From Stomorhina lunata (Eukaryota > Arthropoda > Insecta > Diptera > Rhiniidae), in assembly GCA_933228675.1 (NCBI GenBank), contig OW121743.1:56726906-56790905 (forward strand): 64,000 nt of DNA, in the 5' to 3' direction. Position numbers and translations under genes: made by a program. The notes under the pieces are model-generated. The model searched no databases and was not told where the DNA came from. It saw only the letters and a list, made by a program, of their open reading frames with translations. Shown here in pieces: positions 9,672-22,545 of this stretch. The first letter of the stretch is position 1, and every line of letters begins with the position of its first letter.

Positions 9672-9772
9672 TGGACAGACAGACAGAGAGATAGACAGAC
9701 AGACAGACAGACAGACAAAGAGACAGACAAAGAGACAGACAGACAGACAGACAGACAGATAGACAGACAGAT
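9546..9772. repeat. CAGA tetranucleotide run
   Basis: CAGA repeats with some CGGA and AGAG variants. On the other strand it reads as TCTG, giving open frames with a CLSV repeat, which are artefacts. It follows directly from the REP-A end, which itself has CAGACAGACGGACAGAC, so it probably grew from the tail of that repeat. Confidence 0.95.
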
Positions 9773-9862
9773 TTGGTTTTTGAGCCAATATTAAGGAAAT
9801 TGCAAATGGAATGACAATCTTAATATACCCCCATTCATTTTGATGGTGGAAATAAAAAAACC
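9773..9862 (-). repeat. Short module with inverted relative at 42887
   Basis: The reverse complement contains CCACCATCAAAATG..GGGGGTATATTAAGATTGTCATTCC. A shorter form, CCACCATCAAAGATTGTCATTCC, lies at 42887-42920. Probably the end of a dispersed repeat; too short to classify. Confidence 0.5.
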
Positions 9863-10583
9863 AAAAGCTTAAGCACAAAAAAGTGGCTCCCTCTTACAAA
9901 CTCTTAAACTCATTCATACAATTGTCGGTTGTTCTAAATGTTTTTCTTTTTTTTTTCATATTTAACCCATTTCAAACCGAATAAACAAGCACTGCAGCAA
10001 TAAAACAGCTAACAAATTGCCAAAAAGTATTAAGATCAAAAGTGATAAACAAACAAAAATACAGATACATACCAGCAAAATAAATACCACTACACTTACT
10101 CACACTCACACACACTTATTAAAATACTTAAACACTCTCTCTGCTTTAAAAAAAAAAACAAATTTAAATGAATTTATTAGTGTTTAGGGGGTAAAGAACT
10201 CTCATTGCATAAAAACAAGGGAAAAACCGGCAGCCAAAATAAAACAGGACGTTATAAAATTGTTATAAAGGATAAGATTAAAATGTGAAAACGCTTTGTT
10301 TTGTTTTTGTCTTTTAGAATTTAGAATCTTAAAATCTGTTACTTTTTTGAATTTGTTACTTTTGTTATTTCTGTGGTTTTTTTGTTGGCATTGTTATGCA
10401 GAACTCATCGTTATTACTCCGAGATGTCTGAAGATAAAAGAACACAAGACCGAGAAGAATTTAATTAAAGTATTTTTTTCACAAATTTAAGGAAACTTCA
10501 TTAAAGCCTTTCGTGGTTTTTTAAAGAATATTAAGGTTGTAGTAAAATATTGTGTAGAATACAAGTTTTTGATATGTTCCTTT
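9863..10583. other. Spacer, nothing recognised
   Basis: AT-rich DNA with ACACTCACACACACTT and A-runs. The frame at 10296-10490 is hydrophobic but short, without a convincing start context or recognisable domain. Confidence 0.6.
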
Positions 10584-12110
10584 TTAGGAAAAAAGGTTGT
10601 GGGAAGGAGGATAGAGGGAGTAGTGTTTGTGGATATTCGATTTGAACCTTTGGATATCATAAATTTAGGGGAAGACTGTACGGCTAAAAAACGAGTTTTC
10701 TCTATAGTGCGTTGTGCGATCTACTGGAAAATCGACTACAAAGGGATGAGCCCTTGTTGAGTTGCGTGTGCTACGAAGAAATGCACGGGTTGCTGGAACT
10801 AGATACCTAATTTCGTTTGAGCACATGCCATTGTAGTAGCGATAGAACGGTGAAACGCAACACACATTACGAAGATGCTCCAATGAGGCAATAGAGTTGG
10901 CTACCCTATTGTCACCGATAAGCACCTTCGCCCTCCAAAATAGACTTTGAAGCACTGGCCCTTACATGAGAGTTGTATTCCATTTTTAGGCTGATATAAG
11001 TGGCATAGATGTTAAGGAGATCAGTTGGAGTGAAGTATGTCTTACACCGCTTTAGAAAGCCGAGACACTTGAATGCTTCTTTCGACACTTGAAAAATGTG
11101 ATTAGTCCAACGCACATCACACTGAATTTTCATGTCTAGAACATCAAGAGTTTCTGATTCTCAATATTTATACCACACATAATTACAGATGATGCAACAT
11201 TGTTCATAACGCGTTTGTGTGTTAATACACAACATTGGGTCTTTCGAGCGTTGAAATCGACAAGGTTAGAACGACCCCAATTAGATATTGTAGAAAGATC
11301 GAAATTTAGCGTATCATTCATGGTTTGTCTCTTGGAATTGATATCCAACATGCTAGGCCTATAGTTGAATGAATACGAATGACAGATGTTGCTATCATCT
11401 GCAAAAGAGTAGATATAATTGGAAGTTTGACATAGAAGGTCATTTAGAAAAATAAGAAATACCCCTGAATTAATCTTGAACTCGTCGGACGATATCCCAT
11501 CTATAACAACTCTCATAGTGCGATCTCTGAGAAAGCTCGATATAAACCGAGAGAAATTGTTACCAACACCAAAAGCAATAAGTTTGTATAAAAGCCATGC
11601 TACACTCTATCAAACGCCTTAGAAATATCAAGAGCTATAACTTTACTTTCGCCAAAACGGTGAATAGAACGGCACCATTTTTCCGATAAAAAGGCTAATA
11701 CATCACCCGTAGAGCGGCCCCTATGAAATCCATACTGCCGGTCGTTTAGTAGGTTATTAGACTCCAAATACTTGACTAGATGATAGTTTACCATACTTTC
11801 CATCACTTGGAAAGGCGGAACAAATTGCTATTGGGCGGTAATTTTCGGGGTTGCTAGCCTCACCTTTTTTGGGGATTGGCGTTACATTAGCAACCTTCCA
11901 ACACATAGGAAACTCACCGGCATGGTATAAGGTACTAAAAAGGTTGGCTAATGGACGAGCTAACGTCGTAGAGCACTGCTTCCTGTGCCATCCGGCCCAG
12001 GAAACTTATTTATGTTAAGATCCGCTAAAACCCTTTTAACAGCACGAGATCTATCCTTCATCTTAAATGTGGACACTAATCTCCTCGTGGTATTACCTGG
12101 GCAACTACAT
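10584..12110 (-). pseudogene. Decayed non-LTR retrotransposon reverse transcriptase (jockey-like)
   Basis: Read on the minus strand from about 12110 down. A fragment with LADLNINKFPGPDG is followed by a region with PKKG and NYRPIAI, then QYGFHRGRSTGD and LDISKAFDRV (motif A aspartate) at 11600-11806. SFADDSN (motif C) and FNARKTQC lie at 11136-11516, CLGFLKRCKTYFTP (thumb) at 10912-11133, and a C-terminal part with DRTTHYRENSFFSRTV near 10690. The tail IQRFKSNIHKHYSLYPPSHN ends at a stop at 10584. These are hallmarks of LINE-type reverse transcriptases. Several frame changes, at least one in-frame stop and a missing PQGS block after NSGV show it is dead. The endonuclease region was not found upstream. 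Clade assignment is from memory. Confidence 0.9.
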
Positions 12111-12274
12111 TAACAACCGTTTAAATAGTGAGCAAACATGTGCCGTAAGCTTTGTCCTAAGAAGGATAAAAATATGGGTTAGGACGGAAAAAAATACAAT
12201 TAGTAACCCTACAACAATTAAATTTTGCACACTTGTTCAATTTTATATAGATAAGAAAAATGAAAAAAAAAAAT

Positions 12275-12890
12275 CGAAATCCGTCGACTACCAGGGGTAC
12301 CTGTGTTAGGCCCCCATTTGTTTACCTATTGTTCACCATTTTTCACTTATTTTTCTTTTTGATGTATAACTTGAAATTTTGAACAGAGTGTAATGTAATC
12401 TAAGAAAGAGGCCTACTAATTTTGGTTGAAATCAGTTGACTCCTTGGGTGCCTGATTTAGACCCCCATTTTTCACCTATATTTCGTTTTGGTGTACAATC
12501 CGCAATTCTCATCAGCATTTGAAAGAATTCGGCACCCGTCTATTAATTGATCCAAGAAACAGTTATACTAATTTTGGCTGAAATCTCATGACTCTTTGAG
12601 GTACCTGCCTTGGACCCCACATTTTTCACTTATTATTTTTCTCAATGTATAAGCCGGAATTCTCAACAGAATTTGATAAAATTTGACCCACGTCTATTAG
12701 TTTACAAAGAGCTTAACTAATTTTGGTTGAAATCCATCCACTCCCCTGGGGTACCTGCTTTGGACCTCCATTTTTTATATATATTTTTTTCGAAATAAGC
12801 AATTTGATTAAATTCGTCACACATCTATTGGATGACCCAGAAAAGAGCCAGACTAATTTTTGTTGAAATCCGCCGACTAATACGTGACTT
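12275..12890. repeat. 151-bp tandem repeat, about four units
   Basis: The landmark GGGTACCTG recurs near 12294, 12446, 12598 and 12748, about 150-153 bp apart. Units share ATTTTGGTTGAAATC, GGACCCCCATTTTTCAC, and a TTTGATAAAATTYG..CCGTCTATTAGTTGA region. Identity between units is moderate. It lies 5'-ward (in minus-strand terms) of the reverse transcriptase relic but no link is evident. Not related to the palindrome arrays. Confidence 0.85.
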
Positions 12891-14030
12891 ACACAGAAAT
12901 TCAATTAGATTAAAAAGTTACACCTAAATGACTGCAACACTTTTTGATTAAATTATGCGTAACAATTTAAATGACTTTTTCCACAAAATTTTGAACTTTG
13001 TTCTACGGTCGGTAAATTTTGATGAATTTTTTTTGCTCAATCTAGAGAAGAGACTTTCACCTTTCACATGGTAATGGTGGAAGCAGTGAGACAAAACCGA
13101 GCCAACTTAGTTTTTGTTCAAAGAAAAACGAAAACACTGAATTTTGTAGATTTTTTTTTGATTTCCTGATATCTCCTAAACTATATACGACATTAAGTTA
13201 TTTTCTTCTGCAGACTAAAACCAAGATTCTGTGTCTTAATTAAAACGATATCAAAATTAAAGCTGTAGAACTATATTCTATGCATGAGCTACTGAGTTTG
13301 ATGAAAAATTTCTCACTTTTCGTTTTAGAACATTATGCCCATTTAAATACCACATAATATATTTGTTTCTTGAAAAGAATTATTGATGCTTAATATATAG
13401 ACTCTACTCTATCGAACTGCATCATTAGATTTATCAAAAGCGGTTGTCAAAAAATGGCGTTTTTGCAGCAGCAATACCACAGTGCGTCCTCAAGACACCA
13501 AAATGTGACCATGAGAATAGGCACAAGATTAGCTGCGGTTTTATGGTAAGCAAAAGAATGCAAAATCTAGAGTCCAGGTTCACCCCAGCCAATGAAACAT
13601 TAGAGAAAATACAGACAGAAGCACAAAGAAAGTTTGGCGATACCAAGCTACAATTCTGTTAAATTACTCAAAAAATATATTTTCGGTTCAAATTAATCTA
13701 CACTTAAAGGCAACATACTGCCAACTCTATGAAGACTGCTGAAGAATCTGTATTAGCGTTCCAAAACCCTGTTTCTAAAAATTATTGGTATGGCGAGGAG
13801 TATCATAATGGCACCACTGAGAAAAATGCAGCTTATAGGCAACTCTACAATCAGTACTTACGAATCGAACTTTAGAAAGATATCGAGAAAAAATGGGGAA
13901 AGAGAAATGCCTAGGAAAATATAGAAAGCTTGTTTTATTTTTTATATAAAACAATTTGAAAAATTTCAATTTTTAATTTTTTTTTTATATGTTCGAAAAA
14001 GCAAACATTTTCTTAAAAATTAGATAAATT
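12891..14030. other. Spacer with one coding-like island, nothing identified
   Basis: Mostly AT-rich. About 13440-13665 is less AT-rich and has a 72-codon frame (plus strand, containing GFMVSKRMQNLESRFTPANE), overlapped by a frame of similar length on the other strand. I recognise no family, see no splice-site support and cannot tell a gene fragment from chance. Confidence 0.4.
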
Positions 14031-14195
14031 TATAAATTGGATTTTGATTATGTTTCATGTGTATTTTGTTTTTGTATTTTCTTTAACAAAGCGGCACCAA
14101 CCGAGTCTGCTAACATCCAGTTTCATTAATGATCGTGATATTTACGAAAATTACAAAAAGTCATCGGCTTCTGGTGGTATGGGCTGCCTTTGTTT
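14031..14195 (+). repeat. REP-D interspersed repeat, forward copy
   Basis: Matches 34590-34790 and the inverse of 4749-4945: 'tttctttaacaaagcggcaccaacc', CATCCAGTTTCATTAATGAT, 'atttacgaaaattacaaaaag' and CTGGTGGTATGGGCTGCC. Flanks differ from the other copies. Confidence 0.8.
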
Positions 14196-15371
14196 TGTTT
14201 ATACATAAAGGGATAATTTTTAAAAAAGTTAAATTTATTTTTTAATAAAAACGAAATGATCATATGAAAATCTGAAAATCTTTGTTAAATAATATTAAAT
14301 TTAAACTACTCAATTGTTGTCCCTTTATGAAATTTTAAATTTATATTTATTTTGTACTTTATTATTTCTTTGATTCTTGTCTTTTGTGTCTCACTTAGCC
14401 TTTATTAACATTGTATTGTATATATCTAACTTTTGTCTGTCTGTCTATTTGTATATATGATTTTCTACTTAACTAACGTGTCATGATAGAAACGTGACTG
14501 AAATTCTTAAGAAATCTTATCTTAACTCTTTGCTCGTTTACGACAATAAATCTAAAAATAAAAAAAAGAAACCTTTACATGATAACAATTCCCTGTGAAC
14601 TTTCGAATGACTCCTCTTTCGAAGAAGACAATCAAACACCTACTTATTTAAGACACGTTCAACACATTATAACCCCTAGAATGTGATTGTGTAAGTGTTA
14701 TTACACCTATACACAAACACACTCATACGAATAAATGTGTAAATATTAAAGTCTAGAACATTTAATATTTGTTATAAACTAAACAAAGACTCTATCTCTG
14801 CTCGATCTAACTAAATTTGTGTGATATTATTAAAACATTTATAAATATAATGACACTTCAATTACTATTACATAGAAAAAGAATTTAAAAATGGGGGGAA
14901 TCATTTTAAAACAATAAAAAAGACAGTAAAAGATATAAAATGTTTGATTTATAAAGGCATTTGGAAGCAAACATTTTAAACGTTTTTAGAAAAAATATAT
15001 TTTCCCTCAATAAGAGATATATTGTGTATATAAAATTTAATTTATGAAATTTGTGGAAATTATGGGTTTATTATTATAATTTTATGGTTTTTAAAATTCT
15101 TACAGTCTGTTGAGTGTTTTCAATATAATATTTAATTTTAAAACCTCACGCGTTTATAGTTTCTGGTCTATAGTTTTTTCATATTTTCGGTCTATCTTCT
15201 TTTCTCTACAAAAAATGGCAAAACAAAATAACAATAAATTTTTTGCCAACCAAAATTCAACCACATTTATTTATTTATTTGTATGTTATTTTATAATAAA
15301 TATTTAATAAATCATTTTATGACATTAATAAAATGAACCTTAAAAAGTCTGACTATTTCTGTGTGTATGTA
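14196..15371. other. AT-rich spacer, nothing recognised
   Basis: No gene, RNA or repeat family identified. A brief TCTGTCTGTCTA run sits near 14435. The frame at 15110-15307 is low-complexity in composition. Confidence 0.6.
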
Positions 15372-18244
15372 TTTTTCTATAGAAAAATTTTTGATATATA
15401 AAATTTTTCTATAGAAAAATTTTTGATATTTTAAATTTTTCTTTAGAAAAATTTTTGATATTTTTGATTTGTCTATAGAAAAATATGTGATATTTTCAAA
15501 TTTTCTATAGAATAAAATTTATTTTAAATATCAAAAATTTTTAATATCAATCATTTTTCTATAGAAAAATTTGAAATATTAAAAACTTTTCTATAGAAAA
15601 ATTTGAAATATTAAAAATTTTTCTATTAAAAAATTTGAAATATTAAAAATTTTTCTATAGAAAAATTTGAAACATTAAAAATTTTTCTATAGAAAAGTTT
15701 TTTAAATATAAAATTTTTCTATAGAAAAATTTTTAATATTTCAAATTTTTCTATAGAAAAATTTTTAATATTTCAAATTTTTCTATAGAAAATTTTTGTT
15801 ATTTTAAATTCCTTTATAGAAAAATGTTTGATATTTAAAATTTTGCTATAGAAAAATGTTTGATATTTAAAATTTTTCTAAAGAAAAATTTTAAATAAAA
15901 ATCTAATTAATTTAAAGAAAAATTTTAAATATCAAAAATTTTTCTATAGAAAAATTTTAAATATCAAAAATTTTTCTATAGAAAAATTTTAAATATCAAA
16001 AATTTTTCTTTAGAAAAATTTAAATATCAAAAATTTTTCTATAGAAAAATTTTAAATATCAAAAATTTTTCTATAGAACAATTTTAAATATCAAAAATTT
16101 TTCTATAGAACAATTTTAAATATCAAAAATTTTTCTATAGAAAAATTTTAAATATCAAAAATTTTTCTATAGAAAAATTTTAAATATCAAAAATTTTTCT
16201 ATAGAAAAATTTTGAATATCAAAAATTTTTCTATAGAAAAATTTTAAATATCAAAAATTTTCTATAGAAAAATTTTAAATATCAAAAATTTTTCTATAGA
16301 ACAATTTTAAATATCAAAAATTTTTCTATAGAAAAATTTTAAATATCAAAAATTTTTCTATAGAAAAATTTAAAATATCAAAAATATTTCTATAGTTAAA
16401 TTTTAAAAATCAAAGTTTTTCTATAGAAAATTTTTAAATATTAAAAATTTTTCTATAGAAAATTTTTAAATATTAAAAATTTTTCTATAGAACAATTTTA
16501 AATATTAAACATTTTTCTATAGAAAATTTTTAAATATTAAAAATTTTTCTATAGAAAATTTTTAAATATTAAAAATTTTTCTATAGAACAATTTTAAATA
16601 TTAAACATTTTTCTATAGAAAAATTTTAAATATCAAAAATTTTTCTATAGAAAAATTTTAAATATTAAAAATTTTTCTTTAGAAAAATTTTAAATATCAA
16701 ACATTTTTCTATAGAAAAATTTTAAATATCAAAAATTTTTCTATAGAAAAATTTTAAATATCAAAAATTTTTCTATAGAAAAATTTTAAATATCAAAAAT
16801 TTTTCTATAGAAAAATTTTAAATATCAAAAATTTTTCTATAGAAAAATTTTAAATATCAAAAATTTTTCTATAGAAAAATTTTAAATATCAAAAATTTTT
16901 CTATTGAAATATTTTAAATATCAAAAATTTTTCTATAGAAAAATTTTTAATATCAAAAATTTTTTTTTTAAATATCAAAATTTTTCTATAGAAAAATTTT
17001 AAATATCAAAAAATTTTCTATAGAAAAATTTTAAATATCAAAAATTTTAAATATCAATCATTTTTCTATAGAAAAATTTTAAATATCAAAAATTTTTCTA
17101 TAGAAAAATTTTAAATATCAAAAATTTTAAATATCAATCATTTTTCTATAGAAAAATTTTAAATATCAAAAATTTTTCTATAGAAAATTTTTAAATATTA
17201 AAAATTTTTCTATAGAAAATTTTTAAATATTAAAAATTTTTCTATAGAAAATTTTTAAATATTAAAAATTTTTCTATAGAAAATTTTTAAATATTAAAAA
17301 TTTTTCTATAGAAAATTTTTAAATATTAAAAATTTTTCTATAGAAAATTTTTAAATATTAAAAATTTTTCTATAGAAAATTTTTAAATATTAAAAATTTT
17401 TCTATAGAAAATTTTTAAATATTAAAAATTTTTCTATAGAAAATTTTTATATATTAAAAATTTTTCTATAGAAAATTTTTAAATATTAAAAATTTTTCTA
17501 TAGAAAATTTTTAAATATTAAAAATTTTTCTATAGAAAATTTTTAAATATTAAAAATTTTTCTATAGAAAATTTTTAAATATTAAAAATTTTTCTATAGA
17601 ACATTTTTAAATATTAAACATTTTTCTATAGAAAAATTTTAAATATCAAAAATTTTTCTATAGAAAAATTTTAAATATTAAAAATTTTTCTTTAGAAAAA
17701 TTTTAAATATCAAAAATTTTTCTATAGAAAAATTTTAAATATCAAAAATTTTTCTATAGAAAAATTTTAAATATCAAAAATTTTTCTATAGAAAAATTTT
17801 AAATATCAAAAATTTTTCTATAGAAAAATTTTAAATATCAAAAATTTTTCTATAGAAAAATTTTAAATATCAAAAATTTTTCTATTGAAATATTTTAAAT
17901 ATCAAAAATTTTTCTATAGAAAAATTTTAAATATCAAAAATTTTTTTTTTAAATATCAAAAATTTTTCTATAGAAAAATTTTAAATGTCAAAAATTTTGC
18001 CGTAGAAAAATTACAAAAATATCAAAAATTTTTCTATAGAAAAACTTAAAATATCAAAAACTTTTCTTTAAATCTAAAATATCAACAATTTTTCTTTAGA
18101 AAAAATTAAAATATCAAAAATTTTTCTTTGGAAAAATTTTTAATATCAAAAATTTTTCTATAGAAAAATTGAAAATATCAACAAATTTTTGATATTTGAA
18201 ACTTTTCTATTCAAAAATTTTAAGTTTCTACAAAATTTTTGATA
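15372..18244. repeat. Palindrome array, 32-bp period, linker AAATATC / AAATATT
   Basis: Roughly 90 units of TTTTCTATAGAAAA with linker 'tttAAATATCaaaaa' (CTATAG spacing 32 bp, for example 16741 to 16773). Edges are degenerate and the centre uniform. Blocks with AAATATC and blocks with AAATATT alternate. A ~1-kb section is duplicated: the marker CTATTGAAATATTTTAAATA occurs at 16901 and 17882 (offset 981), each followed by a poly-T interruption. Non-coding. Confidence 0.97.
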
Positions 18245-19544
18245 CCTTATTTTTTATCCTCCAAACTTTAAATTATTCCATTTTAAATTTTTACCGCTTT
18301 TAAATTATTTACTTTTGCTATTTCTATCTTTAACCTCCAGTTAACTCATAAGAAAACAGCAAATCTCTGTTTGACTTCAACTCCACTTAAGAATAACATA
18401 AACATGACTTGGAATTAATTCTGCGAAATAAATTTTAAGCACTTTTCATATGCGACCATCAAATCCCTCCTTCCTTCAAATCGAATATAGTTTCAACTCC
18501 CACAAAATTTATAAACATGACATGTCCTCTGCTTGCCATGCCCGTAAGGCTTAAATCAACTTAACTTTCATTTTCGTCTTTTTGTCTTTTTACTGTAATT
18601 TTTTGTGTTTTGGCAAAAAGTCAGAGAATATTTATGCGTCTAGCCACATAAAAATTACAAATAACACTTGTCATGTCACTCTTTCCCAGAGATTTGGGAA
18701 AAGCATCCGTATACATGTGGATGTGGTGGGTTATTACATCAGACAAATATTAACATTTTGTTACGATTATTATAAAAAAAAAATTGGAGAAAAATTATAT
18801 TTTTTATTTCTTTTTAACCAAGTCAAAATGTTATATATTTGAAACTTTGTAGAATTGGTTGTGGGAAGGCCATACGATCCTATACTCTATTTTTAAGGCT
18901 GGAAAGAAAGATGTGATAAAACAAATTATTATTGTTAAGGCATGTTCTATTATGTGGTTGTTGTGGTTAGTATATTAACCCATTAGGGGAATATTTTATG
19001 TTTTAAAAATTATCTATTTTTAAAAGTATTGGCTTGGAGCTGCCTTATTTTGTCCAAAACTTAAATATTTGTTTAAAGATGATTCAAATTTTCCATTCCC
19101 TTTCCCGAAAGGGTTAATTTTACACTGTTTTTCTTCATAAAAACCAAGTCAAGTGTTTTTAATTTTATTGTTTTCGTATTATAATCGTATGTTTCTTTGT
19201 ATGGGACCATATATTCACTCATACATAAGTGAAAGGGTGAGCGTGTGCGTATTAAATGTCCTGAGAGATGGCGTGAGATGGTGTTATTTTTTTAATGTGG
19301 TTAATATCCATTGTTTGTGTTATATTGAGCGACAATTTCTGTGGTTTTCACTTACAAATAGACTGGAGAAAAAAACTCGAAAACAAGCACTATTTTATGA
19401 ACAAATGTTACATACATGGTCTTATTGTTGGAAAAAACGATGGTCGGGTCAGACAAAAGAATTTTTCTAATTAAACTAGATTTAATTGCAGGTGTTAAAT
19501 TTGGAACATGTCTTGCATTATTTTATAAAAAAAAATCCACCTTA
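18245..19544. other. AT-rich spacer, nothing recognised
   Basis: Frames at 18582-18842 and 19153-19470 have no recognisable domain. The second includes hydrophobic and basic stretches but no homology that I know. No conserved splice or RNA structure was noticed. Confidence 0.55.
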
Positions 19545-22500
19545 TATAAAAAAATTTTCTAGAGAAAATTTTTCGATATTAAAAAATTTTCTAGAGAAAA
19601 AATTAAACATTTTTCTATAGAAAATTTTACGATATCAAAAAATTTTCTAGAAAAAACTTTTCGATATTAAGAAATTTTCTAGAGAAAATCTTTCAATATT
19701 AAAAAACTTTTTAGAGACATTTTTCGTTACTAAAAAATTTTCTAGAGAAAATTTTTCGATATTAAAATTTTTCTATAGAAAATTTTTCGATATTAAAATT
19801 TTTCTATAGAAAATTTTTCGATATTAAAATTTTTCTATAGAAAATTTTTCGATATTAAAATTTTTCTATAGAAAATTTTTCGATATTAAAATTTTTCTAT
19901 AGAAAATTTTTCGATATTAAAATTTTTCTATAGAAAATTTTTCGATATTAAAATTTTTCTATAGAAAATTTTTCGATATTAAAATTTTTCTATAGAAAAT
20001 TTTTCGATATAAAAAAATTTTCTATAGAAAATTTTTCGATATTAAAAAATTTTCTATAGAAAATTTTTCGATATTAAAAAATTTTCTATAGAAAATTTTT
20101 CGATATTAAAAAATTTTCTATAGAAAATTTTTCGATATTAAAAAATTTTCTATTGAAAATTTTTCGATATTAAAAAATTTTCTAGAGAAAAATTTTCAAT
20201 ATTAAAAAATTTTCTAGAGAAAAGTTATCAATATTAAAAAATTTTCTAGAGAAAACTTTTCGATATTAAAAAATTTTCTAGAGAAAAATTTTCGATATTA
20301 AAAAATTTTCTAGAGAAAAATTTTCGATATTAAAAAATTTTCTAGAGAAAAATTTTCGACATTAAAAAATTTTTTAGAGAAAAATTTTTCGATATTAAAA
20401 AATTTTCTATAGAAAATTTTTCGATACTAAAAAATTTTCTATAGAAAATTTTTCGATATTAAAAAATTTTCTATAGAAAATTTTTCGCTATTAAAAAATT
20501 TTTTATAGAAAATTTTTCGATATTAAAAAATTTTCTATAGAAAATTTTTCGATATTAAAAAATTTTCTATAGAAAATTTTTCGATATTAAAAAATTTTCT
20601 ATAGAAAATTTTTCCATATTAAAAAATTTTCTATAGAAAATTTTTCGATATTTAAAAATTTTCTCTAGAAAATTTTTCGATATTAAAAAATTTTCTATAG
20701 AAAATTTTTCGATACTAGAAAAGTTTTCAATATTAAAAAATTTTCTAGAGAAAAGTTTTCAATATTAAAAAATTTTCTAGAGAAAACTTTTCGATATTAA
20801 AAAATTTTCTAGAGAAAAATTTTCGATATTAAAAAATTTTCTAGAGAAAAATTTTCGATATTAAAAAATTTTCTAGAGAAAAATTTTCGACATTAAAAAA
20901 TTTTTTAGAGAAAAATTTTTCGATATTAAAAAATTTTCTATAGAAAATTTTTCGATATTAAAAAATTTCCTATAGAAAATTTTTCGATTTTAAAAAATTT
21001 TTTATAGAAAATTTTTCGCTATTAAAAAATTTTCTATAGAAAATTTTTCGATATTAAAAAATTTTCTATAGAAAATTTTTCGATATTAAAAAATTTTCTA
21101 TAGAAAATTTTTCGATATTAAAAAATTTTCTATAGAAAATTTTTCGATATTAAAAAATTTTCTATAGAAAATTTTTCGATATTAAAAAATTTTCTATAGA
21201 AAATTTTTCGATATTAAAAAATTTTCTATAGAAAATTTTTCGATATTAAAAAATTTTCTATAGAAAATTTTTCGATATTAAAAAATTTTCTATAGAAAAT
21301 TTTTCGATATTAAAAAATTTTCTATAGAAAATTTTTCGATATTAAAAAATTTTCTATAGAAAATTTTTCCATATTAAAAAATTTTCTATAGAAAATTTTT
21401 CGATATTTAAAAATTTTCTCTAGAAAATTTTTCGATATTAAAAAATTTTCTATAGAAAATTTTTCGCTACTAAAAAATTTTCTAGAGAAAAGTTTTCAAT
21501 ATTAAAAAATTTTCTAGAGAAAAGTTTTCAATATTAATAAATTTTCTAGAGAAAACTTTTCGATATTAAAAAATTTTCTAGAGAAAAATTTTCGATATTA
21601 AAAAATTTTCTAGAGAAAAATTTTCGACATTAAAAAATTTTTTAGAGAAAAATTTTTCGATATTAAAAAATTTTCTATAGAAAATTTTTCGATATTAAAA
21701 AATTTCCTATAGAAAATTTTTCGATTTTAAAAAATTTTCTATAGAAAATTTTTCGCTATTAAAAAATTTTCTATAGAAAATTTTGCGCTATTAAAAAATT
21801 TTCTATAGAAAATTTTTCGCTATTAAAAAATTTTCTATAGAAAATTTTTCGCTATTAAAAAATTTTCTATAGAAAATTTTTCGCTATTAAAAAATTTTCT
21901 ATAGAAAATTTTTCGCTATTAAAAAATTTTCTATAGAAAATTTTTCGCTATTAAAAAATTTTCTATAGAAAATTGTTCGATATTAAAAAATTTTCTATAG
22001 AAAATAGTTCGATGTTAAAAAATTTTTTATTGAAAATTTTTCGATATTAAAAAATTCGTTATAGAAAATTTTTCGATATTAAAAAATTTTCTATAGAAAA
22101 TTTTTCGATATTAAAATTTTTCTATAGAAAATTTTTCGATAATTAATAACTTTCTATAAAAAAAATGTTTGATATTAAATAATTTGCTAAAGAAAATTTT
22201 TCGATATTAAAATTATTCTATAGAAAATTTTTCGATATTAAAAATTAAAAAAAAAAAATAAATTTATATATTACCATTTTTCTGTAGAAAATTTTTCTTA
22301 ATTAAAATTTTTATGTAAAAAATTTTGATATTAAAATTTTTCCAGAAAAAATTTTCTATATGACGATTTTTCTATAGAAAACTTTTTTATATCACAATTT
22401 TTCTATAGAAAAGTTTTTGGTATTAAAATTTTTCTATAAAAAATTTTTCGATACTAAAATTTTTCTATAAAAAATAGAGAAATTATTGATATTTTTAATT

Positions 22501-22545
22501 TTTCTATAGAAAAGTTGACGATTTTCGTTCTATAGAAAAGTTGAC
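19545..22545. repeat. Palindrome array, 31- to 32-bp period, linker CGATATT
   Basis: Core TTTTCTATAGAAAA with linker 'ttttCGATATTaaaa'. Period is 31 bp at 19750-19990 and 32 bp afterwards. Variants include CTAGAG cores (20160-20400, 20700-20935, 21475-21655) and CGCTATT linkers (21740-21960). The marker TTTTCGACATT followed by TTTTTTAGAG recurs at about 20355, 20886 and 21623, so a 531- to 737-bp block was duplicated twice. CTAGAG cores are not palindromic. Confidence 0.97.

Noticed and set aside
9530..9878. Minus-strand frames with CLSV repeats
   Set aside because: Same cause: a CAGA tract read on the other strand.
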